Below the pieces are notes generated by a model, which did no database searches, had not been told where the DNA came from, and saw only the letters and a list, made by a program, of their open reading frames with translations. From Corallococcus coralloides DSM 2259 (lineage in GTDB: Bacteria > Myxococcota > Myxococcia > Myxococcales > Myxococcaceae): 64,000 nt of DNA. The translations under genes were made by a program, and so were the position numbers. Of the stretch, positions 43,128 through 51,365 are shown piece by piece (within the stretch, counting starts at the first letter, position 1; each line of letters begins with the position of its first letter). The stretch lies in assembly GCF_000255295.1 (NCBI RefSeq), contig NC_017030.1, forward strand, positions 4,216,001 through 4,280,000, written 5' to 3'.

Positions 43128-43568
43128 ATGAGCACGTCCACGACCAAGTGGTACACGCCGTTCTTCAAGATTGCCGGAGGCTCGGCACTCCTGACTGGCC
43201 TCGCAGTGGGGGCGCTCTCCCTTCCAAGCGAGGCAACTCCGGCCTGCGGCAACGACTGGAACGAAGCGCCCTGCCTGACGCTGGCGGACGGCGACGTCAA
43301 GCGCGCCTATGACGGATGCAACAACGACGCATGCCGGGGGTGGGCTGACGGCGACTACCGCCGCCACCGTATTCAGCTCTGCCACGATGAGAAAAAGCTG
43401 GAGCAGGAAAAAATTAACGCCTGCTGGGCACGGCTCACCGCGATGAAGCCCAAGTACTCCAACACCTGCAACTGCGAGGATCCGACCGGCAGGGCCTACT
43501 CCTACGGTGCGAACTCCTGCACGGGATGCTGCGAAGGCACGACGTTCAAGGGCTGCTCGATTCACTAG
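43128..43568 (+). CDS. Secreted Cys-rich protein
   Basis: 146 residues; ATG with GGAG about 7 nt upstream. A signal-type hydrophobic segment (KIAGGSALLTGLAVGALSL) is followed by a mature part with twelve cysteines (ACGND, APCLT, DGCNNDAC, LCHDEK, NACWA, NTCNCED, NSCTGCC, KGCSI), so up to six disulfides. A Lys/Glu-rich helix lies between two Cys blocks. Function unknown; similar small Cys-rich secreted proteins occur elsewhere in this window. The TAG stop is the target of the IS5 element, which leaves the stop intact. Confidence 0.72.
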   Translation: MSTSTTKWYTPFFKIAGGSALLTGLAVGALSLPSEATPACGNDWNEAPCLTLADGDVKRAYDGCNNDACRGWADGDYRRHRIQLCHDEKKLEQEKINACWARLTAMKPKYSNTCNCEDPTGRAYSYGANSCTGCCEGTTFKGCSIH

Positions 43569-44445
43569 GGGCTGTCCCTGATCTCCGGCCCGAAAATTCA
43601 ACCTGCCGGATCGGAGACCCGGCTTGGACCCAGCTTCGGCCGCAGGAGGAGGTTGCCAGCCAGCGTCAGACATGATCAACGCTGGCTGTGCGCCGACATG
43701 AGCTGAGCGATGCCGAGTGGAGCCGCATCGAACCGCTGCTGGGTTCTCGCAGCGGCCCACCTTCGAAGCGTGGAGACCGCGACTTCATCAACGCGGTCAT
43801 CTGGCGCGTGAAGACGGGCGTGCAATGGCGTGACCTGCCCGAGCGGTTCGGCCACTGGAAGACGGTCTACAACCGCTTCCACCGCTGGGCGCAGGCCGGC
43901 AGATGGGAGGCCATCTTCAAGGCTCTGCGACTTGAAGTGGACGAGAAGGGCTCCCTCGCGGATGCCTCTGTCGTCCGAGCGCACCAGGATGCCTCGGGCG
44001 GAAAAGGGGGTCCGAAGAAATGCTCTGGGGCGTTCTCGAGGAGGTTTTCAACGAAAGTTCACGCCGTCACAACGACGAGCGGTAAGCCGCTCCACCTCGA
44101 GGTGACGCCCGGCCAGCAGCATGAGTCCACGATGGCCGAGGAACTCCTGGTGCACGCCGAGGGCAATGCCTTCATCGCGGACACCGGCTACGACGCCGAG
44201 CGCATTCGCGCCAATACGCTGAAGGTGGGGATGACGCCTGTCATTCATCCTCATCCCAGCAGAAAGCAACCGCCCGCGCTGGACCGCTCCCTGTATCGGC
44301 TGCGCTACCGGGTGGAGTGCTTCTTCCACGACCTCAAGCGCTTTCGGGCGGCCGCCACTCGCTACGACAAGACGGCGAAGAGCTACCTCGCCGTCCTGCA
44401 CGTTGCTTCTATGCTTCTCTGGCTGCGCTAATCAGGGACAGCCCC
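43568..44445 (+). mobile_element. IS5-family insertion sequence
   Basis: Perfect 15-bp terminal inverted repeats GGGGCTGTCCCTGAT (43568-43582) and its complement (44431-44445). The flanks are C-TA on the left and TA-G on the right, consistent with insertion into CTAG with a TA duplication, as in the IS427-type IS5 subgroup. It holds one transposase gene and looks complete. Confidence 0.88.
43688..44431 (+). CDS. IS5-family transposase
   Basis: 247 residues from a GTG start. N-terminal segment ELSDAEWSRIEPLLG and TGVQWRDLPERFG are typical of the IS427/IS1031-like branch. DDE residues fit SLADASVVRAHQ, IADTGYDAERIR and RYRVECFFHDLKRFRA. It is one uninterrupted frame, whereas many relatives are split in two and need frameshifting. 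Recently active by appearance. Confidence 0.92.
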   Translation: MRRHELSDAEWSRIEPLLGSRSGPPSKRGDRDFINAVIWRVKTGVQWRDLPERFGHWKTVYNRFHRWAQAGRWEAIFKALRLEVDEKGSLADASVVRAHQDASGGKGGPKKCSGAFSRRFSTKVHAVTTTSGKPLHLEVTPGQQHESTMAEELLVHAEGNAFIADTGYDAERIRANTLKVGMTPVIHPHPSRKQPPALDRSLYRLRYRVECFFHDLKRFRAAATRYDKTAKSYLAVLHVASMLLWLR

Positions 44446-44544
44446 TAGTCACGGCCCCTGACGCGCGATGACGTGACAGGCCTGGACAAGCAGGGAAGCA
44501 GGGGCTCATCCCGCTTCGCCTGCCTGGAGGCCAGGCCATCGGCG

Positions 44545-44781
44545 TCAGGGCTTCAGGGCGCGGAAGACCGCGTCCACGACCTCCTGCTCAGTGGGGAATG
44601 CCAGGCCGGTCTTCTTGATGACGACCTTCCCATCCACCGCCACTTCAAAAACTCCCGACCCGCCCTTCTTCAGCTCCGCATCCACTTCCAGCTCGTCCTT
44701 CAGCACGGCCGCCGCACGGGTGGCCCTGGGCAGGTAGCCTCAAGCAGTGCAGTAGGTGATGGAGACCTTCGCGTCGGCCAT
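44545..44781 (-). CDS. Rdx/SelW-like selenoprotein with CxxU motif (in-frame TGA)
   Basis: A 78-residue reading frame with one internal TGA at codon 14. It starts KVSITYCTA, then the TGA, then GYLPRATRAAAVLKDELEV, KKGGSGVFEVAVDGKVVI and TGLAFPTEQEVVDAVFRAL. That is the Rdx thioredoxin-like family (SelW/SelT/SelH): a CxxC or CxxU redox motif after the first strand, then the G-x-FEV-x-VDG strand pair and the FP turn. TGA stands at the second redox position, where the family has Cys or selenocysteine. AGGAGG lies 6 nt before the ATG. An 18-nt hairpin follows the TGA. The alternative is a Cys codon (TGC) mutated to TGA. It converges with the IS5 element and is transcribed divergently from the next gene. 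Confidence 0.75.
44722..44739 (-). promoter_or_regulatory. Candidate bacterial SECIS hairpin
   Basis: Directly after the TGA the message reads GGC-UA-CCU-GCCC-AGG-GCC: a six-pair stem with a UA bulge and a four-base loop starting with G. Bacterial SECIS elements lie just 3' of the Sec codon and carry a bulged U and a loop G. The stem is short, so this is tentative. Confidence 0.4.
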
Positions 44782-44930
44782 GGTGTTCCTCCTGACGGGA
44801 GATGGGACACCGCGCGAGGATGCGCGGCGCCTGCATCATCGTGACGCTCCGCCTCGCTCCGCGCCAGTCGCCTCCGGGACGGTCGAAGGCCTGCACCTCG
44901 GACAGACTGCGGCTGCTAGTGTTTCGGCGC

Positions 44931-47207
44931 ATGCGATGGAATTGGGTAGGGATCGTGGTCCTGGCGCTCGCGTGCGCGGGGCCCGAGCGAGGCGTGCGCG
45001 GTGCGGAAGCGACGCTGACGATCCAGGTGGAGGACGTGGAGGGCCGGCCCGTGCGTGACGCGCGCCTGCGGGTCCTGCGCACGAATGATCCGGAGGAGCT
45101 TCCCGTCCAGTCCGGGACCACGAACCGCCAGGGCCTGGCCCGGATGCACCCGACTCCAGGCCGTTATGTGGTGCGAGTGGACGCGAAGGACTTCGTCTCC
45201 CTCCTGCGCGCGGACGTGCGGGTCGCGCCGGGGGCGAGCCCCCACCTGGGCCTGCGACTGCGGCACGCGGTGCGCCTTGAGGGACGCGTGCGGGATGGCG
45301 CCGGGAAGCCCGTGGCGGACGCGCGGTGGTTGCTCATTCCGTCCGACGGAACCGTGCCCCGCTTGGAGACCCGGAGCGATGCCCAGGGCCGCTTCCACTT
45401 CGAGGGAGTCCTGCCAGGACCCGCAATCCTGCGAGGCATCAAGCCGGGACGCAGTCCGGTGCGCATGGAGCTCACGCTGCCACGCCCCGAGCTCGCCGTG
45501 ACGATGGGCGGTCTGGGATCCCTGCGCATCGAGACACGGGATCCACAAGGGCGGCCGCTGCCTGGGAAGCCCCAGGTCCTGCCGCCCGACGGCGAGGAAT
45601 TCGTGCTGTCCGTCGACTCACGCTTCGGAGAGTCCCAGGATCCCCTCATCCGTCCCGGGCTCCCGGCCGGCCGGTATCGCGTCAAGGCCTCCTACTCGCC
45701 CGTACCGGACTGCAAGTGGACGCGGACCGTCTCCGTGGACGTCCTTCCGGATCAGCAGACCCAGGTGACGGTGGGCTTCGAGGACGTGGCGCCCATGCCC
45801 TCCTGGCGAGGCCGCGCCGTGGACCGCGAGGGGCGAGGCCTGGGCGGCAGGACGCTGTCGTCCGAGCTGGGCCCTCGGGGCATCGAGGCCGAGGGGCTGA
45901 ATGCCTACTGCCAGAGCGTCACGGATCCGGAAGGACACTTCGTCCTCGCCGCGCCCCTTCCGGGACCCGTGGACCTCTACCTGGAGGGAGGTGGGCCGCG
46001 GAGCTGGGGCCTGGTGGAGCCACGTGAGGCCTGGAGCGATGCCCCCTGGGTGTTCCAGTCCCATGGGGGGACCCTGCGAGGCCGCGTCCTGGATTCCCAG
46101 GGGCGCCCCGTGAAGCGCTTCCGGGTATCGGACTGGCCCTTCGAGAACGCGGAGGGCCGCTACGTGATGGACACCTTCTACGAGCAGACCTACCAGTGGA
46201 TCATCGACGCGGAAGGCTTCGCGACCGCGATCCTGCGCGCGCAAGGACGGGCCCACGAGGACGCCTCCGCCCCGGACGTGATCCTCGACGCTGGCCGTCC
46301 CCTCCAGGGGCGTGTCGTCGCGGCGGATGGGCGCACGGGCGTTCCCCATCAGCGGGTCGTGATGCTGGATGACTCCGAGCACTACCTCCGGCCTCCGCCC
46401 GCTTCCGCGCGCTCGGTGACGACGGATGCCCGGGGGGACTTCCGCTTCGAGCACGTTCCGGCGCGGCGCCAGTTCCTCCTCGTGGAAGGGAAGGAGCGCG
46501 GAACGGCCCTGCGGAGGCTCGAGCCCGCGGAGGACACCGTGGAGCTTCGCCTCGCGCCCGCGGCCGAGCTCTCCGGCGTCGTGACCGATCACGCGAGGGT
46601 CCCGCTGGCCGGCATGGAGGTGGACGTGTACTGCGAAGGCGGCGTGAAGGAGAGCACCCAGACCGATGCAAGGGGGCGCTATACGCTGCGGGCGCCCGCC
46701 GAGCGCGAGTGCTTCGCCCACGTCAGTGAGCGCTCCTTCCTGAACACGCTGGTGGATCCTCCACGTCCGGTCGTGTTCTCACCCCAGCGAATCCAGCTGG
46801 CCGCCGGCTCCGGGGCGCGGTTGGATTTCGAGGCACGGCGAGGACCGGCCTCGCTGCACGTGCACTTCCCCTACGGCGAGTTCCACAAGCCGCTGCTGCT
46901 GCCAGGGGACGTCCCCATGCCGGAGACGACCCAGGCCCTGGACGCGCTGGAGCTGGCGAGCATCGACGCGGACCCCTTGCTCACGGAGGAGAATGCGGAG
47001 GTGATATCGGCCGCCAGTGTGTCGTCTTCGGCGCCGGATCTCATCTACAGCGAGATGCCCTTGGGTCACTACACGCTCTTCCTACTCAAGGATCTGAACG
47101 GTGGCTCGCACGTCTTGCGCGTGCCGGTGGACCTGACGCACACGGGAATGCATCCGCTTGAACTGACAGAGCCCATGATGGGGGGCGCCACCGTATTTCC
47201 GCGCTGA
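44931..47207 (+). CDS. Secreted protein of repeated carboxypeptidase-regulatory/CnaB-like domains
   Basis: 758 residues. The start gives a short signal peptide with a possible lipobox (VVLALACAG). The mature protein is a string of beta-sandwich repeats that begin with a G-x-V-x-D-x-x-G-x-P pattern: LEGRVRDGAGKPVADARW, WRGRAVDREGRGL, LRGRVLDSQGRPV, LQGRVVAADGRTG, LSGVVTDHARVPLAG. Each is followed by a TDxxGRF/Y strand (RSDAQGRFHFEG, TTDARGDFRFEH, QTDARGRYTL). Such domains act as structural or adhesive modules at the cell surface. No enzyme domain is visible. Confidence 0.82.
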   Translation: MRWNWVGIVVLALACAGPERGVRGAEATLTIQVEDVEGRPVRDARLRVLRTNDPEELPVQSGTTNRQGLARMHPTPGRYVVRVDAKDFVSLLRADVRVAPGASPHLGLRLRHAVRLEGRVRDGAGKPVADARWLLIPSDGTVPRLETRSDAQGRFHFEGVLPGPAILRGIKPGRSPVRMELTLPRPELAVTMGGLGSLRIETRDPQGRPLPGKPQVLPPDGEEFVLSVDSRFGESQDPLIRPGLPAGRYRVKASYSPVPDCKWTRTVSVDVLPDQQTQVTVGFEDVAPMPSWRGRAVDREGRGLGGRTLSSELGPRGIEAEGLNAYCQSVTDPEGHFVLAAPLPGPVDLYLEGGGPRSWGLVEPREAWSDAPWVFQSHGGTLRGRVLDSQGRPVKRFRVSDWPFENAEGRYVMDTFYEQTYQWIIDAEGFATAILRAQGRAHEDASAPDVILDAGRPLQGRVVAADGRTGVPHQRVVMLDDSEHYLRPPPASARSVTTDARGDFRFEHVPARRQFLLVEGKERGTALRRLEPAEDTVELRLAPAAELSGVVTDHARVPLAGMEVDVYCEGGVKESTQTDARGRYTLRAPAERECFAHVSERSFLNTLVDPPRPVVFSPQRIQLAAGSGARLDFEARRGPASLHVHFPYGEFHKPLLLPGDVPMPETTQALDALELASIDADPLLTEENAEVISAASVSSSAPDLIYSEMPLGHYTLFLLKDLNGGSHVLRVPVDLTHTGMHPLELTEPMMGGATVFPR

Positions 47208-47276
47208 GCCGCGCGAGGATAGATTCCGCATCCTGCACGGTTCCGCCACGGTTTGATCGTGGACGAGAGGTCCCTG

Positions 47277-48584
47277 ATGAAACGGATTGGAATGATCTCC
47301 TCGCTGCTCTGCGTCCTCCTCTGCGTGCCAGGGATTGCGCGTGCGCAGACGACCGCCTCGCTGTGGAACGGCACCACGGCGCCCTCTCCCGCGCAGCTCG
47401 ACCCGGACACCACGGCCGTGGAGGTGGGGGTGCGCTTCCAGAGCTCGGCGCCCGGTGTCCTCGACAAGGTGCGCTTCTACCGGGATCCGCTCGCGCCTCT
47501 CACCCGATGCGAGGTGCACGTGTGGAGCGCGAGCGGTGCACTGCTCGCCTCCAGCGTCTGGGTGGGGGAGGGCGGGCCGCACGTGGGTTGGGTGACGCTG
47601 GACCTCTACCCGGACATCCCCCTGGCGGCGGGCACTGATTACGTCGTCTCCTATTTCGCGCCCCAGGGGCGCTACACCGTCACCGACGGCTTCTTCGCCA
47701 GCGGCTACAGCGCCGGGGTGCTGTCAGTGCCCGCGGGCGGCGGGGTCTACGCGTACGGGCCGAGCGGCACCTTCCCAACCCAGACGTGGAACCACTCCAA
47801 CTATTGGGTGGAGCCGCTCGTCAAGCTGGCGCCTCCAGAGACGCCGCTGTTCGCGCGAGCCTATCCCGGCAACAACGCCGCCGCGGTGCGGTGGGATGCC
47901 GCGTCGGGGGCCCAGACGTATTCGGTCCTGCGCGCCACCTCGGAGGCCGGGCCCTACCAGCCGGTGGCGTCGGGCCTCACGCGCACGGCATGGCTGGACA
48001 CCTCCGCCATGAATGGCGTCGCGTACTTCTACCAGGTGCGCGCGTCCAACACCTACGGCACCAGCGCCGCGTCCTACCGGGCCCCGGTGACGCCCGCGCC
48101 CACCGCCTACAGCCTATGGCAGACGCCGGCACCCTCCGGCGTCTTCGCGTCCGACGACACGGCCGGCGTGGAGGTGGGGGTGCGCTTCAAGAGCGAGGTG
48201 CCGGGCATCGTCGACGCCGTGCGCTTCTACCGGGACCCTGGAGCGCCGCTGGAGAAGCGCGTGGTGCACCTGTGGGACGCGCAGGGCGTCCTGCTGGCCA
48301 CGGGCGTCTTCGTAGGGGAGGGCGGGCCGGGCAGCGGCTGGCAGACGGTGGACCTTTACCCGGACGTGGCCGTGCAGGAGAACACGGCGTACACCGTGTC
48401 GTACTACGCGCCAGCGGGTGGCTACACCGTGACCTCACAGGCCTTTGTCATCTCGCACTACGTCCAGCCGCTGCACGTGGAGGCGGACGGTGGCGTCTTC
48501 GCCTACGGGCCGGAGGGCACCTTCCCCACGCTGAGCTGGGAGAGCTCCAACTACTGGGTGGAGCCCGTCTTCCGCGTTCGCTGA
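47277..48584 (+). CDS. Secreted protein with two DUF4082 domains
   Basis: 435 residues, ATG after GAGAGG. Signal peptide SSLLCVLLCVPGIARAQ. Two DUF4082-like domains, each recognised by VEVGVRF, VRFYRDP, VHVW or VHLW, VGEGGP and GTFPT...SNYWVEP, are separated by a fibronectin-type-III-like domain (AAVRWDAASGAQTYSVL, AYFYQVRASNTYG). DUF4082 is usually a beta-sandwich in secreted and carbohydrate-associated proteins. No catalytic residues are evident. It follows the repeat-domain gene by 69 bp on the same strand, perhaps in the same unit. Confidence 0.82.
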   Translation: MKRIGMISSLLCVLLCVPGIARAQTTASLWNGTTAPSPAQLDPDTTAVEVGVRFQSSAPGVLDKVRFYRDPLAPLTRCEVHVWSASGALLASSVWVGEGGPHVGWVTLDLYPDIPLAAGTDYVVSYFAPQGRYTVTDGFFASGYSAGVLSVPAGGGVYAYGPSGTFPTQTWNHSNYWVEPLVKLAPPETPLFARAYPGNNAAAVRWDAASGAQTYSVLRATSEAGPYQPVASGLTRTAWLDTSAMNGVAYFYQVRASNTYGTSAASYRAPVTPAPTAYSLWQTPAPSGVFASDDTAGVEVGVRFKSEVPGIVDAVRFYRDPGAPLEKRVVHLWDAQGVLLATGVFVGEGGPGSGWQTVDLYPDVAVQENTAYTVSYYAPAGGYTVTSQAFVISHYVQPLHVEADGGVFAYGPEGTFPTLSWESSNYWVEPVFRVR

Positions 48585-48617
48585 AGTCGGAAGAGGGCCC
48601 CTCTCAGTGTTCCCAGC

Positions 48618-49310
48618 TCAGTAGATGCACTTGAGCGCGAGGTTCAGCACGAACGGGGTGCCGGTGTTGGAGTAGGTGTCCATCGTGCCCGTGGAGTAAC
48701 CGAAGTTCTGGCAGACGCGGGTGACGGCCGAGCGCAGCTGCCACCACGAGGCGAACGGCGGGTTCATGCCATTGAGGAACGGGAACCGGGAGTCATTGGT
48801 ATTGACCCCGCGAATCCCCACGAAGGGGCTCTGGACGCAGACCAGTCCAAAGAGATCCGTCGACATGTTCTGGAAGCCAGTGAAGTACCCCGTGTTGTAA
48901 TAGGAGCCACACTCGTTGTCCGCGATGGCTCCCGCGTTGAAGGCCGCCTGCGAACTGAGCGAGGTGGAACTGCCCTGCCACAGGGCCCATGCCCGCGCAT
49001 CACTGCCAGGGATGTCCTGCCAGGTAATCATGTCCGAGCTGAAGCAATGAATGCCCATCAGCTCACCGGACTGCTCCCCGTTATACATCCCTCGTGCATA
49101 ACCATAGTAGGCACACACTCCCTCCGCGCTCCGGTTCGCGTAGGCCCAGTCCACGTCGGTGCGGTTCGTGATGGGATAGCCCCCCGCGCTCCGCATCGCA
49201 GCCGTCGTGTCGAACCAGACCGTCCCTGCGAAAGCCGGGGCAGACACCAGCGCGACAATGGCGGATGCAAGGGCAGTCATGAACTTGGGAATTCGCACGG
49301 CTCGATACAT
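48618..49310 (-). CDS. Secreted hypothetical protein
   Basis: 230 residues, start supported by AGGAG. Signal peptide FMTALASAIVALVSAPAFAG. The mature part is rich in Tyr, Asn, Ser and has paired cysteines (GVCAYYGYARG, IHCFSSD, NECGSYYN, LVCVQSP, RVCQNFGYSTG, LKCIY). I recognise no family. It could be an extracellular binding or structural protein. Converges on the DUF4082 gene. Confidence 0.68.
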   Translation of the reverse strand: MYRAVRIPKFMTALASAIVALVSAPAFAGTVWFDTTAAMRSAGGYPITNRTDVDWAYANRSAEGVCAYYGYARGMYNGEQSGELMGIHCFSSDMITWQDIPGSDARAWALWQGSSTSLSSQAAFNAGAIADNECGSYYNTGYFTGFQNMSTDLFGLVCVQSPFVGIRGVNTNDSRFPFLNGMNPPFASWWQLRSAVTRVCQNFGYSTGTMDTYSNTGTPFVLNLALKCIY

Positions 49311-49459
49311 GCTTCTCTCTCCTGGAAGGAACATGGGCTGACGTAGCCAGGAGATATACGAAGCCCTGGCGTATCCTGGTCGTCGCCGGATGTTCATTTC
49401 CAGGCAGGTGCGCGGCGTGCTGTATGATTTTTATGGGGTTGGATTCACGGACGCGCGCG

Positions 49460-51172
49460 TCATCTCGGGCCTGCCAGCGGCAGCTCGACGAGGAAGCGGG
49501 CGCCGTCGCCCAAGCTGCTCCGCACGTGGATGCGCCCCCCGTGCGCTTCGACGATGTGGCGGGCGATGTGGAGGCCCAGGCCAAGCCCGCTCACCTCGCT
49601 GGCGCTGCCGAGCCGCTCGAAGCGCTCGAAGATGCGGTGTTGATGCTCCGGCGCGATGCCGGGCCCGCGGTCCTCCACCTCCAGCACGGCGTGGTCCTCC
49701 CGGGCCGTGAGGCTCACCGTGAGCGGCGTCCCGGGCGCGTACTTGAGGGCGTTGGTCAGCAGGTTCGCGAGCACCTGCTCCAGCCGGATCCGATCCCACC
49801 GCCCGACCACCCCGGGCGCGAGCCGCACCGTGAGCGCGTGGCCCGCCTCGGTGAGCTGCTGCTCGAAGCGGTCCATCACATCGCGCGCGACGTCGCTCAG
49901 GTCCACCGGCTCCAGGTGCAGCTGCAGCCGGCCCGCGGCGATGCGTGAGATGTCCAGCATGTCATCCACCAGCCGGGCGAGCCGGTCGATGGAGCGCTCC
50001 GTCTGGTCCACCATCCGGGTGACGCGCTCCGGGGTGAAGGCCGCCGGGTCGTTGGCGTGGATGCGCTTGCGCATGTGCTGCGACAGCAGCTTCATGGACG
50101 TGATGGGCGTGCGCAGCTCATGCGAGGCGATGGACAGGAAGGTGTCCCGCGACGTGACGGCCTCCTGCACCCGTTGGAAGAGCCGGGCGTTGTCCATGGC
50201 CACGGCGACCTGCGCGGCCAGCCCCGCCACCAGTCGCTCCTCGCGCGCGGTGAAGACGCCGGGGGTGGGGTGGCCGAAGAACAGCCCGCCAATCACTTCA
50301 CCGGAGCGCGAGGTCACGGGCACCGCCAGGTAGCTGCGCACCGGGAGGTGGCCTTCGGGCATCCCCCGGCGGGGGGCGTTGTGGCCGTAGCGCGGATCCT
50401 TCGTGATGTCGTCGCTGCGGATGATGCCCTCGCCCTTGAAGGTAGGCTCGAAGACACGGGTCGCGCGCGGCATGGGGAACTTCGCGAAGGACTCCCGGGG
50501 CACGCCGCTGAGCGTGTAGAGCATGTATGCCTTTCCCCGCTCATCCAGCACGTTGTAGAAGAACGCGCCGAACGCGGCCCGGGAGAGCTGGGTGGCGGCG
50601 TCCGTCACGCCCTGCACCAGCCTCTCCAACTGCAGCTCCGCGCCCAGCGCCTGGCCCGTGCTGTTGATGAGCTCCAGATTCTGGAGCGAGTCGTTCTTCT
50701 CGATGAGCGTCTGGCGCAGGGACTCCTCGAGCTGCCGCTCGGGGGTGATGTCCCGCGTGATGCCCTCGAAGTGCCGCGCGCGTCCTGCCGCGTCGTGGAA
50801 GACGGAGCCGGTGACGTGCAACCACTTGATGGAGGCGTCTTTGCCCGGGTGGATCCGGAAGCGCAGCTCGAAGGGCACCCGCTCCTCCAGCGCGCGCCGC
50901 GCCGCGGCCCACACCTGCTTCCGGTCCTCCGGGTGGATGCGCTCCTGGAGGTGGGCGGAGGTCACCTCACCGTCCGGAGGCAGGTGGCAGTGCACGCGGC
51001 AGATGGCGTCGCAGACGAGGTGGGCTTGCGACAGGTCGCGGGACCAACGGCCGATGCCCGCCGTGGCGAACACCTTCTCGGAGCGCTCGTACTCCTCCAG
51101 CCGCCGCAACGCTCGCTGAAGCTGCTCGTCGGAGGAGGAGGGGAGCGTGACGGGAGAAGGCTGGTCGGGCAT
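49460..51172 (-). CDS. Sensor histidine kinase, PAS-GAF-HisKA-HATPase
   Basis: 570 residues; another Met 51 nt upstream is possible, and neither has a strong ribosome site. PAS domain near residues 35-150 (IHPEDRKQVWAAARR, FEGITRDITPERQ), then a GAF domain (LERLVQGVTDAATQLS ... LAVPVTSRSGEVIGGLFFG). The HisKA helix has the phosphoacceptor His in FLSIASHELRTPITS. The ATPase domain has the N box QVLANLLTNALKYAP, G1 DRGPGIAPE and G2 GLGLGLHIARHI. No transmembrane helix, so a cytoplasmic sensor. No response regulator adjoins. Divergent from an ECF sigma gene. Confidence 0.93.
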   Translation of the reverse strand: MPDQPSPVTLPSSSDEQLQRALRRLEEYERSEKVFATAGIGRWSRDLSQAHLVCDAICRVHCHLPPDGEVTSAHLQERIHPEDRKQVWAAARRALEERVPFELRFRIHPGKDASIKWLHVTGSVFHDAAGRARHFEGITRDITPERQLEESLRQTLIEKNDSLQNLELINSTGQALGAELQLERLVQGVTDAATQLSRAAFGAFFYNVLDERGKAYMLYTLSGVPRESFAKFPMPRATRVFEPTFKGEGIIRSDDITKDPRYGHNAPRRGMPEGHLPVRSYLAVPVTSRSGEVIGGLFFGHPTPGVFTAREERLVAGLAAQVAVAMDNARLFQRVQEAVTSRDTFLSIASHELRTPITSMKLLSQHMRKRIHANDPAAFTPERVTRMVDQTERSIDRLARLVDDMLDISRIAAGRLQLHLEPVDLSDVARDVMDRFEQQLTEAGHALTVRLAPGVVGRWDRIRLEQVLANLLTNALKYAPGTPLTVSLTAREDHAVLEVEDRGPGIAPEHQHRIFERFERLGSASEVSGLGLGLHIARHIVEAHGGRIHVRSSLGDGARFLVELPLAGPR

Positions 51173-51365
51173 GGGTTTCGTCCAGAGGCGAGTATCCGTT
51201 GATGCTACGGCCCGAGTCCCCATGTCTGGAGCAACCCCGCCGCCTGTTCAAGTGGCACGGCACGGACTGTCCGCCGCTGACCTCAAGGGAACAGTCGAGG
51301 GAGCGCCCAACACACCCAACACCGTCATCCCGTATCTTTTTCCGCCCGTCGCGTGTCTCTCCGGC

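Noticed and set aside
51147-51365. Extended start of the ECF sigma factor
   Set aside because: The upstream codons cover the divergent promoter region and have no sigma-factor character.
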